Assembly (NCBI RefSeq): GCF_900142665.1
Contig: NZ_FRBR01000020.1
Span: 1 to 47,727, forward strand
Length of the DNA: 47,727 nucleotides
From: Roseovarius pacificus
Lineage (GTDB): Bacteria; Pseudomonadota; Alphaproteobacteria; Rhodobacterales; Rhodobacteraceae
Reading direction: 5' to 3'
Shown one piece after another: positions 24,492-33,477 of the stretch. How positions within the stretch are numbered: position 1 is the stretch's first letter; every line of letters begins with the position of its first letter. A model generated the notes under the pieces. It worked only from the letters and a program-made list of their open reading frames with translations. It was not told the origin of the DNA and made no database searches. The translations under genes and the position numbers were made by a program.

Positions 24492-25718
24492 ATGTACCCA
24501 AGATTTGCCAAGGCTAGAGTGGAAGAGGCGCTGTCCGACACCCGCGTGGTCCTCATCTCGGGGCCGCGTCAATCCGGCAAAACGACACTTGCAACCGAAA
24601 TCGCGTCGGACAAGACACCCTTTCTGACACTGGACGATGCCAACGTATTGCGGTCGGCGATCAATGATCCGGTCGGTTTCGTCCGCGGATTGGACCGCGC
24701 AGTAATCGATGAAATCCAACGCGCACCCGACCTTCTACTCGCCATTAAGAACTTGGTCGATGACGACAAGACACCGGGGAGGTTCCTCCTAACAGGTTCG
24801 GCCAATCTCATGACCATTCCCAAAGTGGCAGATTCACTTGCTGGCCGAATGGAGGTCGTTCGATTGTTGCCACTCTCGCAAGCAGAAATCCTTGGGACGA
24901 AATCAGGGTTCATCGATCGGGCCTTTGCGCGGGAGATGCCGACGGCTGACCACATGATTGTCGGTCACGACCTCGTTGAAAACGTCCTCTCCGGAGGGTA
25001 TCCAGAAGCGCTCGGCCGAGTGCGTTGGGCGCGGAAGCAGGATTGGTATCACGGGTATCTTGATGCGATCGTCCAGCGCGACGTCCGAGACGTGGCCCAG
25101 ATCGAACAACTTGCCATCATGCCGAAACTGATGTCGGTGCTTGCCGAGCACTCAGGACAGTTGGTCAATTATACTGGCATCGGTGCCAGCATCGACCTCA
25201 ATCATGTCACCACACAAAAGTATGTAAGTGTTTTCGAGAGCCTCTATCTCGTTCACACCCTGCAGCCCTGGTTCACGAACCGTCTAAAACGCCTGACCAA
25301 GTCGCCCAAGCTCCATTTTTTCGATGCGGGCCTCTTGGCAGCAATGCGGGATATTTCGCCAGATGTAGTCCGAAAAGACAAAACGAGCTTTGGCGCGATC
25401 CTAGAGACGTTCGTGTTCGGCGAGTTGCGGAAGATCGCGACGTGGAGCGAACAGCGGTGCACATTCTCGCATTTTCGAGACAAGGACAAGAACGAGGTCG
25501 ACATCGTATTGGAGAACCGACGAGGTGAGGTCGTCGGGATCGAGGTGAAGTCGTCCGCCACCGTTTCGGCAAGTGATTTTTCGGGAATGCGAAAACTAGC
25601 GGACGCCTGCGGCAAGAAATTCGTCCAAGGCATGATACTCTACGACCATGACCGGGTCGTGCCGTTCGGCGAAAACATGTTCGCTGCTCCGCTCTCATGC
25701 CTATGGGGTCACTCATGA
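24492..25718 (+). CDS. AAA_14/DUF4143 ATPase
   Basis: A 408-residue protein. The AAA_14 ATPase domain occupies about residues 15-145: Walker A SGPRQSGKTTL, Walker B-like AVIDEIQRAPDLL, sensor FLLTGSANL. A DUF4143 domain follows, and its end carries a PD-(D/E)XK-like pattern (NEVDIVLEN then VVGIEVKSSA). Such proteins are widespread and of uncertain function; some occur in defence islands. ATG 24492 is preferred because AAAAGGAG precedes it; the longer frame from 24390 would run through the 22-bp repeats. It overlaps the nuclease gene (ATGA at 25715). Confidence 0.8.
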   Translation: MYPRFAKARVEEALSDTRVVLISGPRQSGKTTLATEIASDKTPFLTLDDANVLRSAINDPVGFVRGLDRAVIDEIQRAPDLLLAIKNLVDDDKTPGRFLLTGSANLMTIPKVADSLAGRMEVVRLLPLSQAEILGTKSGFIDRAFAREMPTADHMIVGHDLVENVLSGGYPEALGRVRWARKQDWYHGYLDAIVQRDVRDVAQIEQLAIMPKLMSVLAEHSGQLVNYTGIGASIDLNHVTTQKYVSVFESLYLVHTLQPWFTNRLKRLTKSPKLHFFDAGLLAAMRDISPDVVRKDKTSFGAILETFVFGELRKIATWSEQRCTFSHFRDKDKNEVDIVLENRRGEVVGIEVKSSATVSASDFSGMRKLADACGKKFVQGMILYDHDRVVPFGENMFAAPLSCLWGHS

Positions 25719-26620
25719 ATCTCGTCGAGGAACAATGCGTCGAGGATCTCGCGGACCTTCTCTACAATTTCTTGCCTGGGAGCGGAAACTCACGGACCGC
25801 ATTCCCATTGGCAGCAGCACAAGTCCAATGCGAGGACTTGTGGACCGGAGGAAGCAAGCGTCCAGCCATTGTTCAAATGTTGTCGTCAACCCTCAGTCAA
25901 CGGCGACACAAGCTCAGCGCGTTGATGTTGGCGATCGTCCGGCAATCGATGACTTGGCGCAGAGGTAAAGGCGAACCGCTAACCCGCGCGGAAGTAGATG
26001 GTTTGAACGCGCTCCTTTTGCGTCTGTCGATAAAGGTGCCCGAGCTAAACGATCCCAAGTTTCTTGAATCACTGGCGGAAGCCCAAACCGAGCCGGAGGC
26101 GACTACGGAACCAAAGAAGGCCACGCTTTCGGACGAGTTAGCGCGCACGCTATCGGCGCGTCTGATCAGCCTGTTTGAACACCCTCCTCAGCGACGCGGC
26201 TTTGAATATGAGCGCTTTCTAACCGAACTTTTCGCCGCGTATGGTCTGACGCCGCGAGCGCCTTTCAAACTGACAGGCGAGCAGATTGACGGAAGCTTCA
26301 AGTTGCACGGCGAAACATACCTCGTGGAAGCCAAATGGCAGGCTCGCCGCACGGGACAATCCGATCTGCTAACCTTTTCGGGAAAGGTCTCAGGCAAGGC
26401 GACGTGGGCGCGTGGGCTTTTCATCAGTAATTCGGGCTTCTCTGAAGACGGCCTCAAGGCCTTCGGGACGGGTAGACGCACAAATATAATCTGTGCTGAT
26501 GGGTTGGATCTGCATCAGGTCGTCCACAACCGCCTCTCTTTGATCGACGTGCTTGACGAAAAGCTGCGACGCGCCGCTGAAACCAACCAAGCATTTGTTC
26601 CGGTTCGAGACTTGTTATGA
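25715..26620 (+). CDS. Mrr-type restriction endonuclease-like protein
   Basis: A 301-residue protein. Residues 1-120 form a helical region not assigned. The C-terminal domain has the Mrr-like nuclease core: FEYERFLTELFAAYG, then catalytic-type D in EQIDGSF and E-A-K in YLVEAKWQ, followed by a Q/S-rich helix and GLFISNSGFS. Mrr enzymes cut modified or foreign DNA. ATG 25715 overlaps the ATPase stop and is chosen for coupling; ATGs at 25697 and 25703 are alternatives. With the upstream ATPase it makes a two-gene ATPase-nuclease unit placed just before Qat. Confidence 0.8.
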   Translation: MNLVEEQCVEDLADLLYNFLPGSGNSRTAFPLAAAQVQCEDLWTGGSKRPAIVQMLSSTLSQRRHKLSALMLAIVRQSMTWRRGKGEPLTRAEVDGLNALLLRLSIKVPELNDPKFLESLAEAQTEPEATTEPKKATLSDELARTLSARLISLFEHPPQRRGFEYERFLTELFAAYGLTPRAPFKLTGEQIDGSFKLHGETYLVEAKWQARRTGQSDLLTFSGKVSGKATWARGLFISNSGFSEDGLKAFGTGRRTNIICADGLDLHQVVHNRLSLIDVLDEKLRRAAETNQAFVPVRDLL

Positions 26621-26778
26621 CGAGAACCGAGCGAGCAAAGAAGACCAATAGATCGGGCAAGCCTGCCGGTTTACGACTAATCACTCGGCGAGCGACGAGG
26701 CGGCAAAGCTGCGCGCAATCGACAATTATTGAAACCTCGAAATCCTACGGAAATGGCTTTCATGATTATTCCAGATAA
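26617..26778 (+). CDS. possible 53-aa coupled ORF before qatA
   Basis: ATG 26617 overlaps the nuclease stop (ATGA) and the frame runs 53 codons to TAA 26776-26778, inside the start of qatA. The product is very basic (R/K/T-rich) with no recognisable family. The overlaps at both ends are what a real coupled gene would show, but composition could equally be chance. It might only carry ribosomes from the nuclease gene to qatA. Confidence 0.2.
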   Translation: MTRTERAKKTNRSGKPAGLRLITRRATRRQSCAQSTIIETSKSYGNGFHDYSR

Positions 26779-28690
26779 CGAGACCGCCATCGACATGATC
26801 TACTCAGAAGCCGTCTCCGCGACGGTCGCGAAGGTGATCAGAGAATCTGGGAACGAACCTCTCACGATCGGTGTCCATGGGGACTGGGGTGCTGGAAAAT
26901 CGAGCGTGTTGCTCATGCTGGAGGACGCGTTTTCGGAGGACGATCGCACATCCGTCGTCCGGTTCAACGGCTGGCTGTTCCAGGGCCTCGAAGACGCAAA
27001 GACCGTCATCATCGAAACGATCGTAGAGCAATTGCTGCGGGATCGAGCGTTCACCACCAAGCTGAAAGACGCATCCAAAAAACTGCTTAAGCGCGTCGAT
27101 CTTATGAAAGTCGCGTCCAAGGCGGGTGGCCTCGCCCTGACCGGGCTTACCGGTATCCCATCCCCGGACATGCTCGGCGGGCTCATGGATCAGGGGAAGA
27201 AGCTCTTGGCCGGTGGCGAAGAGCTGACGGTTGGCGATATGACGGGGTACGTCAAGAATGTCACAGATTGTCTTAACGACCCTGAAGCCGAAACCTTGCC
27301 TGCCCATATTCACGCCTTCAGGGTGGAATTCGAGGAACTGCTCGCGGCAGCGGGCATTGATCGCCTAGTCGTTGTTGTTGACGATCTGGACAGATGCCTT
27401 CCCGCCACGGCGATCGAGACACTTGAGGCGATACGGCTCTTCCTGTTCGTTCCCGGCGCGTCCTTTGTCATCGCCGCCGACGAGGGAATGATCGAATATG
27501 CCGTGAGGTCCCATTTTCCGGACTTGCCGCTATCATCGGGCCCGTCGACCTATGCCCGGAACTACCTCGAAAAGCTTATTCAGGTGCCGTTCCGACTACC
27601 GCCACTGGGATACGTCGAGACCAAAATCTATCTCACGCTTCTCGTCGCCGGTAGTTCGCTCGACACCGGTTCGGCCCCCTTCGACACATTGCTTGATCTG
27701 GGTCGCGAAGCGCTAAGACGTCCCTGGGACGGGAACGGACTGAGCCGCGGTGTGATCGAAGAGCGTCTCGGTGCGGTCTCGGCGGAGCTGGAGAATGCGC
27801 TCATTCTCGCCGATCAACTCGCGCTGCCGCTCGCTGAAGGCGCTCAAGGCAACCCGAGGCAGATCAAGAGATTCTTGAACACGCTCAATCTCCGTCTCGC
27901 GATCGCGGACGCGCGCGGGATCAGTGACGACGTGAACCCCGCGGTCCTCGCCAAGCTGATGCTCGCCGAACGTTTCAAGACCGATTTCTTCGAACGCCTC
28001 GAGGCCGAGGCCGCCGTCAGCGGTTCCTCCATAACCGTTGCGACACTCGAGCAAACGCTGCGCGAAGATGATGAAGAGCCCGAAAAATCCAAGAAACCGG
28101 CCACCGCCAAGGGCCGGGGTCAAACGGAGAGACTCCCGGAGGACGACCTTCTTGCGAGCGAATGGGTCAGACGATGGGCTCTGGTGGCCCCCGCGCTCAC
28201 GAACGAGGATCTGCGTCCTTATTTGTTCGTGTCCCGAGATCGCAAGGCGCTATTCACCGCAGGATCCAATCTCGCTTTGAAAGAGGACTGGATCGAGAAG
28301 CTTTGCGGCAGTACCCTAGGCGCGCGCGCAGCGGCAGTAGAAATCGTCAAGCTCACTCCCGGAGAAATCGAGCAGATCTTTGACGTGGTGGCCGCAAGGA
28401 TCAGGGCTGCAACAGATCTGAAGAAGCGGCCTGGTGGCATCGAAGGCCTTGCGGAGCTGTGCAAAATATCCGCCAATCTCCAGACCCCTACGGTTCGTCT
28501 TCTCGCGGACCTGCCAAGCGGTCAGCTAGGGCCATGGGCAGCCACGGGCTGGGACAATATCTTCACCGGAGCGGAAGCCAAACGAGAGTTTGCCAAACTC
28601 AAAGAGGGCTGGGCCAAACTTGATGAGAACAAGCCGCTCCAGCTCGCTGCGGGCGGTGGACGAAATCGCCGTGGGAAGGAAAAAGGGTAA
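26753..28690 (+). CDS. qatA: QatA, KAP-family P-loop ATPase
   Basis: A 645-residue KAP NTPase. Walker A GVHGDWGAGKSSV lies near residue 40 and Walker B RLVVVVDDLDRCLP about 210; the KAP-specific pattern RFNGWLFQG comes between. The C-terminal third is helical and acidic. KAP ATPase followed by an unassigned acidic protein, a QueC-like protein and a TatD-like nuclease is the order of the Qat anti-phage system. ATG 26753 is taken; ATG 26762 and a TTG at 26729 are alternatives. The stop shares one base with the qatB start (TAATG). Confidence 0.9.
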   Translation: MAFMIIPDNETAIDMIYSEAVSATVAKVIRESGNEPLTIGVHGDWGAGKSSVLLMLEDAFSEDDRTSVVRFNGWLFQGLEDAKTVIIETIVEQLLRDRAFTTKLKDASKKLLKRVDLMKVASKAGGLALTGLTGIPSPDMLGGLMDQGKKLLAGGEELTVGDMTGYVKNVTDCLNDPEAETLPAHIHAFRVEFEELLAAAGIDRLVVVVDDLDRCLPATAIETLEAIRLFLFVPGASFVIAADEGMIEYAVRSHFPDLPLSSGPSTYARNYLEKLIQVPFRLPPLGYVETKIYLTLLVAGSSLDTGSAPFDTLLDLGREALRRPWDGNGLSRGVIEERLGAVSAELENALILADQLALPLAEGAQGNPRQIKRFLNTLNLRLAIADARGISDDVNPAVLAKLMLAERFKTDFFERLEAEAAVSGSSITVATLEQTLREDDEEPEKSKKPATAKGRGQTERLPEDDLLASEWVRRWALVAPALTNEDLRPYLFVSRDRKALFTAGSNLALKEDWIEKLCGSTLGARAAAVEIVKLTPGEIEQIFDVVAARIRAATDLKKRPGGIEGLAELCKISANLQTPTVRLLADLPSGQLGPWAATGWDNIFTGAEAKREFAKLKEGWAKLDENKPLQLAAGGGRNRRGKEKG

Positions 28691-29562
28691 TGGGGACTTC
28701 GAACTCATACGGTGGACCCGCGTCCGGCCTCGTTCCGGATTGGGTCGACGACGTCGATTCGGGCATGGGCAGTGGCGATGAAGGGTCTGATCAGGCCGGA
28801 AGCGATAGTTCTGAGACCGAAAAACCGACCCCTGGTGAGGCCGACGGGCTGAGCGCAGCGCAGACGCCGCCCGACGTGGAAACTCCCGACGGCAATTTCA
28901 CCTATCCACGCGGCCAATTCACCCGTTTTACAAACGGTGGCGGTAGCAAGTCGCTCGGACGGGCACTGAAAGGCTACGTCAGCGCTGCGGGGGGCGGTGC
29001 CGGAGCAGCACGCCGAATGCCTCACTCCACTCGGGTGGCGTCAGGTGTCGCCGGGCTCGCAAGCGCCGTCGCGAACGAAGGTGCCGAGGCGGCGCTCGCC
29101 CGATTTGATCTTCAAGACCTTGCGGGTCGGCCGGCCGCGGAGGTCCTCGAAGCCGTCGCGGAGGTAATCTGTCCCGATGGTGGGACGATCGATGAATCGA
29201 TCGCCCGTGACGCGATGCTCGAAGCGATCGCAGAGGTCGCGGAAGATGATCCAGGCGCATTCGATGAGCTTTCTCGCGACCAACTCGATGAATTCCTGTG
29301 TGATGTGATCACCCGGAGCGTGGTTACCAAGGTCCTGAACGAGATCGGCACGAACGCGTTGCACGGATCCGCATCCGACGCCGACTTCCGGGAGGCCGAG
29401 CGGATCACACGCGATTTTACGCAGGGACGGGTCAGGGACGCGCTTGGTAACCGGTTCGATGTCGGATCCCAACCGACACAATCCGAAATCGATAGAAGCA
29501 TTTCCGAGGTTTATGCCAATACTTTCGACATGCTCGGAGCCGTCCTGGAGACCATGCAATGA
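28690..29562 (+). CDS. qatB: QatB
   Basis: A 290-residue protein with no enzymatic motif. The N terminus (about 1-75) is glycine-, serine- and aspartate-rich and probably disordered. From about 75 on it is helical, with a small-residue-rich patch (SAAGGGAGAARR) and acidic helices. The identification rests on its place between qatA and qatC and on the low-complexity N terminus and length fitting QatB. It overlaps both neighbours (TAATG at its start, ATGA at its end). QatB is needed for Qat defence but its role is unknown. Confidence 0.85.
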   Translation: MGTSNSYGGPASGLVPDWVDDVDSGMGSGDEGSDQAGSDSSETEKPTPGEADGLSAAQTPPDVETPDGNFTYPRGQFTRFTNGGGSKSLGRALKGYVSAAGGGAGAARRMPHSTRVASGVAGLASAVANEGAEAALARFDLQDLAGRPAAEVLEAVAEVICPDGGTIDESIARDAMLEAIAEVAEDDPGAFDELSRDQLDEFLCDVITRSVVTKVLNEIGTNALHGSASDADFREAERITRDFTQGRVRDALGNRFDVGSQPTQSEIDRSISEVYANTFDMLGAVLETMQ

Positions 29563-30899
29563 AACGAAACATCTTCGTTCGTTTGGGGCGCGCCGACATC
29601 GTACCTCCAGAGGGTGCAACTGACATCACTATCGATATGGTCGACAATTTTGGGGATCTCGACAGGGGACTGGGTCAGCTGCTGGACCGGCTCTTCAAGC
29701 TGGGCGCGACACCGAGCGAGGCCGCAGTCGACCTCATGATCATGGCGACCGCGGTGTACGCCGCCGACACCGGCGTCTCGCGGGAGCGGTACGCCGATGA
29801 CGGATGGACTCGCATGATCGATCTCAGCGTTCCCGTGGCAAAGCCCGAGCTCTGGCGACGCCAGCACGACCATCTGTCCCGAATGCTGCAATTCTTGACG
29901 GGCGATCATTGGAGTTTCACGTTCCGTCACCGGCCGGACGAATTTCAGTCCTTCACGAAGCAGCCCGAAGAGATGGACCTCACAGACTTCACGCAAGTGA
30001 GCCTGTTCTCGGGCGGATTGGACAGTCTCATCGGCGCGATCGATCTCCTCGCCTCGGGGCAACGACCGCTCCTGGTCAGCCATTATTGGGACGGTGAGGC
30101 GTCCAGCGCGCAGCGCCAGCTGCTCGAGGTATTGAAGGAACGCCATGCGGACGCGTTCGAATCCGTCCGGGCCTATATCGGCTTCCGAAAGTCGGACTTT
30201 GCCGAAGCTGGGAGCGACAACAACCAGAGGGCCCGCTCCTTCCTCTTCTACAGCCTCGCAGTGGTTGCGGCCGATGCCGTCGCCTCCACAGACAAGGTGC
30301 TCATCCCCGAAAACGGATTAATCGCGCTGAATGTACCCATGGACGCCCATAGGCTCGGATCACTTAGCACACGGACGGCCCATCCGCATTTCATCCGACT
30401 AATGTCAGAACTGGTCAAAGTTCTGGGCATCGACGTGACGCTGGAAAACCCCTATCGATTCAAGACGAAGGGAGAGATGGCCAGAGAATGCAAAGATCGC
30501 GACCTTCTGGCCGAGTTGGCCCCGGCCTCGATGTCTTGTTCGCACCCTGCACAGGTCCGTTTCGAGAGCGCGCCGCCCCAGCATTGCGGGCGTTGTGTTC
30601 CTTGCCTGATCCGTCGCGCATCACTCGCTGCAGGGCTGGATGAAGCGGACACCACCCCGTATTTCCTGGACGACCTGAAGGGAAGTGTTCTGGACTCGAA
30701 GTCGGCCGATGGGAAGAATATCAGGTCCTTCATGTTTGCCGCCGAAAATTTGCGACAAAACCCCGGCCGCGCGCGGTTTCTCGTGCAAAAACCTGGCCCT
30801 CTTAACCATGACGATCTGGACGCTTACGTGGACGTCTATCGGCGTGGGATGGACGAGGTGTCGGAGATCCTAAAGGGCGTAAGGGCGAAGCATGTGTGA
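29559..30899 (+). CDS. qatC: QatC, QueC-like PP-loop protein
   Basis: A 446-residue protein. The PP-loop SGGLDSL lies near residue 153. The QueC-type zinc cluster is kept: a Cys in SMSCSHP and C-x2-C-x2-C in HCGRCVPC, about residues 328-352. QueC makes the deazaguanine base preQ0 by ATP-driven chemistry. Here the 140-residue N-terminal extension, the absence of queD, queE or dpd genes, and the qat neighbours point to QatC, which probably modifies a protein or nucleic acid. Overlaps: ATGA with qatB and eight bases with qatD. Confidence 0.9.
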   Translation: MKRNIFVRLGRADIVPPEGATDITIDMVDNFGDLDRGLGQLLDRLFKLGATPSEAAVDLMIMATAVYAADTGVSRERYADDGWTRMIDLSVPVAKPELWRRQHDHLSRMLQFLTGDHWSFTFRHRPDEFQSFTKQPEEMDLTDFTQVSLFSGGLDSLIGAIDLLASGQRPLLVSHYWDGEASSAQRQLLEVLKERHADAFESVRAYIGFRKSDFAEAGSDNNQRARSFLFYSLAVVAADAVASTDKVLIPENGLIALNVPMDAHRLGSLSTRTAHPHFIRLMSELVKVLGIDVTLENPYRFKTKGEMARECKDRDLLAELAPASMSCSHPAQVRFESAPPQHCGRCVPCLIRRASLAAGLDEADTTPYFLDDLKGSVLDSKSADGKNIRSFMFAAENLRQNPGRARFLVQKPGPLNHDDLDAYVDVYRRGMDEVSEILKGVRAKHV

Positions 30900-31638
30900 T
30901 GAGAGCCGACCCGGTCCTGTCGACTTTCATTGTCACCTCGACCTGTATCAGAACATGGAGGCGGAGTATACTCGTTGCGAGGCCGCGCGATGCCTGACTC
31001 TGGCAGTGACGACGACACCCAAGGCTTTTGCCCGAAACGCTGAGATGGCCCGTAACAGGCGCTTTGTGCATGCAGCCCTTGGAATGCACCCGCAGCTTGT
31101 CGCGCAACGAGCATCGGAGCTTTCTCTGTTCGAAGAACTCGCGCCCTCGACCAGGTATATCGGCGAAGTCGGCCTGGATGCAGGTCGCCGGTTCTATCCT
31201 TCATTCGAACGCCAAAAATTGGTGTTCGAACGCGTGATGGCGCTCTGTGCAAGGCTCGGCGAGAAGGTAATCAGCATTCACAGTATTCGAACCGCTAAAC
31301 AGGTGCTTGATGTCATCGAGAAAACGGGGGCGCATCGCACATGTGTTCCTGTTCTGCACTGGTTCAACGCTTCGGGGGCGGAGATCAGACACGCGTTGGA
31401 ACTAGGCTGCTATTTTTCGGTCAACGAACAGATGCTGCTGGCTCCACGGGGGCGCAACTTGCTTGAAACGATCCCTATAGAACAACTTCTCACCGAAACG
31501 GATGCCCCGTTTCAGTCTGATAAGGCTCCAGGCGACGTGCACGGGGCCATTCGGTTGATTGCCAAAGAGCATAACTTGGACGATTCAGCGGTCGAGGCCA
31601 GAATTAGGCGGACGGCCACGGAACTGTTGGCGGAATAG
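30892..31638 (+). CDS. qatD: QatD, TatD-like metal-dependent nuclease
   Basis: A 248-residue TIM-barrel hydrolase. TatD motifs are visible: HCH in VDFHCHLDLY near residue 13, E in IGEVGLD near 85, H in SIHS near 125, H in VLHWF near 152 and D in TETDAPF near 202. These are the metal ligands of TatD DNases, so the enzyme is probably active. It closes the qat operon, overlapping qatC by eight bases. After it comes a 119-base gap with a terminator facing the other way. Confidence 0.9.
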   Translation: MCDESRPGPVDFHCHLDLYQNMEAEYTRCEAARCLTLAVTTTPKAFARNAEMARNRRFVHAALGMHPQLVAQRASELSLFEELAPSTRYIGEVGLDAGRRFYPSFERQKLVFERVMALCARLGEKVISIHSIRTAKQVLDVIEKTGAHRTCVPVLHWFNASGAEIRHALELGCYFSVNEQMLLAPRGRNLLETIPIEQLLTETDAPFQSDKAPGDVHGAIRLIAKEHNLDDSAVEARIRRTATELLAE

Positions 31639-31692
31639 GCTCACATCTCACGACGGTCATGTGTCGGGCTGCCCACAAACATACCGACGAAG

Positions 31693-31723
31693 AAAAAGGG
31701 GAACCGTGTAACCACGGCTCCCC
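31693..31723 (-). terminator. intrinsic terminator of the DUF736 gene
   Basis: Read on the minus strand: stem GGGGAGCCGTG, loop of four, stem CACGGTTCCCC (one G-U pair), then TTTTTCTTC. It lies 35 bases after the stop of the DUF736 gene at 31758. It also blocks read-through between that operon and the convergent qat genes. Confidence 0.75.
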
Positions 31724-31757
31724 CTTGCTGCTCCGTTGTTCAGGTCTCTTGCAGTAG

Positions 31758-32486
31758 TCAGGCGACCAGCGACAACCCCGCGCCTGCGTCCTGCGGCTGC
31801 TCACCGCTGTCGATGAACGGGATGATAGAGAAGGTCTGACCGCCGCGCTGTTCTTCGTTCTGCACGGCGTTGACACGCAGGTCGCCATCGGGCGTGTTGA
31901 TCAGCAGCGACAGGTAGTCATTGCCCGTGCGGCTGCTTTTGGCCATCCACGCCGAGCCAACGCGGATCGGCGTGCCCCGGGGCGAGCTGACCTCGATCCG
32001 GTAGTCAGGGTGGGTCTCCTCGGTCTTGTAGCTGTTCTCGATCAGCATGAACTCCAGATCGAACATCATGTTGGCGATGTAACCGGTGAAGGCGTTGTCG
32101 GCGTCCATGGCGGTCAGCTCGCCCGAGATCGAGCCGGATTTCATCAGACCGTTCGAGACCAACGGGATGATTTCGAATTCGCCGCTCTGGGCCGCGCGCG
32201 CCTCTTTCGTTTGCACCGCGTTGACCCGGAACGGGCCCAGGCCGACATCGATCTGCATCGAGATGTAGGGGTTGCCGCTGGTATTGCCGGTTTCGTTCCA
32301 GGCCGTGCCGATGCGGACCTTGCGGCCCGACTTGTTGATCGCCGTCACGTCAAAATCCGGGCTGCGTTCGGACATCTTGGCCCGTGCCTCGAGCTGGATG
32401 GCGATGTCAAAGCGCGTCGAATGGATCATGCCGGTGTATTCGGCGGCTGTGGTCTCGACGTTGCGGGTGAGGGTTCCTGCGAACAT
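31758..32486 (-). CDS. tandem DUF736 protein
   Basis: A 242-residue protein from ATG 32486 (MFAGTLTRNV). It holds two related halves: residues about 40-95 with VRIGTAWNETGNTSGNPYIS and FRVNAVQTKE, and residues about 165-225 with IRVGSAWMAKSSRTGNDYLS and LRVNAVQNEE. DUF736 proteins are usually single domains of about 100 residues on alphaproteobacterial plasmids; this one is duplicated. The function is unknown. The open frame continues upstream to 32537, but similarity begins at 32486. Confidence 0.8.
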   Translation of the reverse strand: MFAGTLTRNVETTAAEYTGMIHSTRFDIAIQLEARAKMSERSPDFDVTAINKSGRKVRIGTAWNETGNTSGNPYISMQIDVGLGPFRVNAVQTKEARAAQSGEFEIIPLVSNGLMKSGSISGELTAMDADNAFTGYIANMMFDLEFMLIENSYKTEETHPDYRIEVSSPRGTPIRVGSAWMAKSSRTGNDYLSLLINTPDGDLRVNAVQNEEQRGGQTFSIIPFIDSGEQPQDAGAGLSLVA

Positions 32487-32611
32487 GGGATAGTTCCTTC
32501 TTGGATTGGCCGGTGCCTGACGTTCTTGCCAGCGCATCCGGGATTGCTTTCTCGACCCCTCCTGGGATCACAAACCAGAAAGCTTGCTTTCCTTTCAGCC
32601 CCGCCCAAGCG

Positions 32612-32914
32612 TCAGAGCTGCCGTCCGAGTGGGAATGCCCCCGCGCCTCCGGGAGCTACGCCCCTCCCCTGCCCGTCTGGTCTTGATTGGCTGCCCGGAT
32701 TTTCTGCGGCGTCCTCCGATCGCGCGATGAAGAACTCCGCCTCTTTTCCGTTCAACCGGTGCTCGCCCCGGTCGGTCAGACCGATGCAGCTATCATTAAG
32801 CACATAGGTGATGAGGTACTGACCGAGCCGGTCCTTGTGGACAACGTAGCCGGTATTGGCCCAATGCACGGTCTGGCCGGCATCGACGGCGGCCTTGATT
32901 TCATCGAGTGTCAT
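32612..32914 (-). CDS. small conserved plasmid protein
   Basis: A 100-residue protein from ATG 32914, preceded by AAGGAGG. The first 65 residues (TLDEIKAAVDAGQTVHW to GLTDRGEHRLNGKEAEFF) form a compact domain often seen in short plasmid genes. The last 30 residues are glycine- and proline-rich with no fold. I do not recognise a named family. It lies with the DUF736 and DUF6915 genes on the same strand, a typical run of plasmid maintenance genes. Confidence 0.6.
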   Translation of the reverse strand: MTLDEIKAAVDAGQTVHWANTGYVVHKDRLGQYLITYVLNDSCIGLTDRGEHRLNGKEAEFFIARSEDAAENPGSQSRPDGQGRGVAPGGAGAFPLGRQL

Positions 32915-33014
32915 GCGAACCTCCTTACGAAGAATGGTGGGGAAACGACGCAGGAAGCCCGGTCGTCCAACCGGGCTTCCATGCACTATTCGTTTGGCAA
33001 ACGGCCAAGAGCTG

Positions 33015-33476
33015 TCAGGCACCTTGCATGGCTTGCGTAGCACGCGCCGCCATCCAATCCTTCAGACCAAGAACCGTTCTTCCGGCGGCGACTTCAGATG
33101 CCCAGGCGACCCTTGGGTCGCCGCAGGGCTCATCGCCGGAATGCCGGTCGATGTGGCCATTGGCCATCCATGGCTCAGGCTGTATCCGTCGAAGCCAGTC
33201 CGCCATGCTCGGGATACGGCCCTGACAGTCTTCGCGCACATGCTGCTCGCCGATCCAGCGCACGGGGATTTCTCGACCAGCGCTATTGGTCAGGGTCAGG
33301 CCGAAGACACGTTCGGCCTCAAACAGGCCAAGGGCGTGATGGCGCAAAGCTCGGTGCGTAAAGAGCGCGAGGTGCTCTTTAGAGGCATCGAACCAATCGT
33401 GTATGGACTGATAGTCAGACGGCACGCCGCCGAATTTCCGGGCAGAGCTTTCAGCATGATGAAGCGGATGAGCCAT
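33015..33476 (-). CDS. DUF6915-type protein
   Basis: A 153-residue protein from ATG 33476 (MAHPLHHAESSARKFGG). The N-terminal HPLHHAESS, the WFDASKEH and the FTHRALRHHALGLFEAE stretches, all histidine-rich, match a conserved plasmid family that I believe is listed as DUF6915. The several histidines could bind metal, but no function is known. It starts one base after the stop of the gene at 33478-33924, so the two are co-expressed. Confidence 0.65.
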   Translation of the reverse strand: MAHPLHHAESSARKFGGVPSDYQSIHDWFDASKEHLALFTHRALRHHALGLFEAERVFGLTLTNSAGREIPVRWIGEQHVREDCQGRIPSMADWLRRIQPEPWMANGHIDRHSGDEPCGDPRVAWASEVAAGRTVLGLKDWMAARATQAMQGA

Positions 33477-33477
33477 C

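Noticed and set aside
29559..30899. Queuosine/preQ0 synthesis gene (queC)
   Set aside because: It has a long N-terminal extension, no queD or queE nearby and sits between qatB and qatD, so it is QatC.
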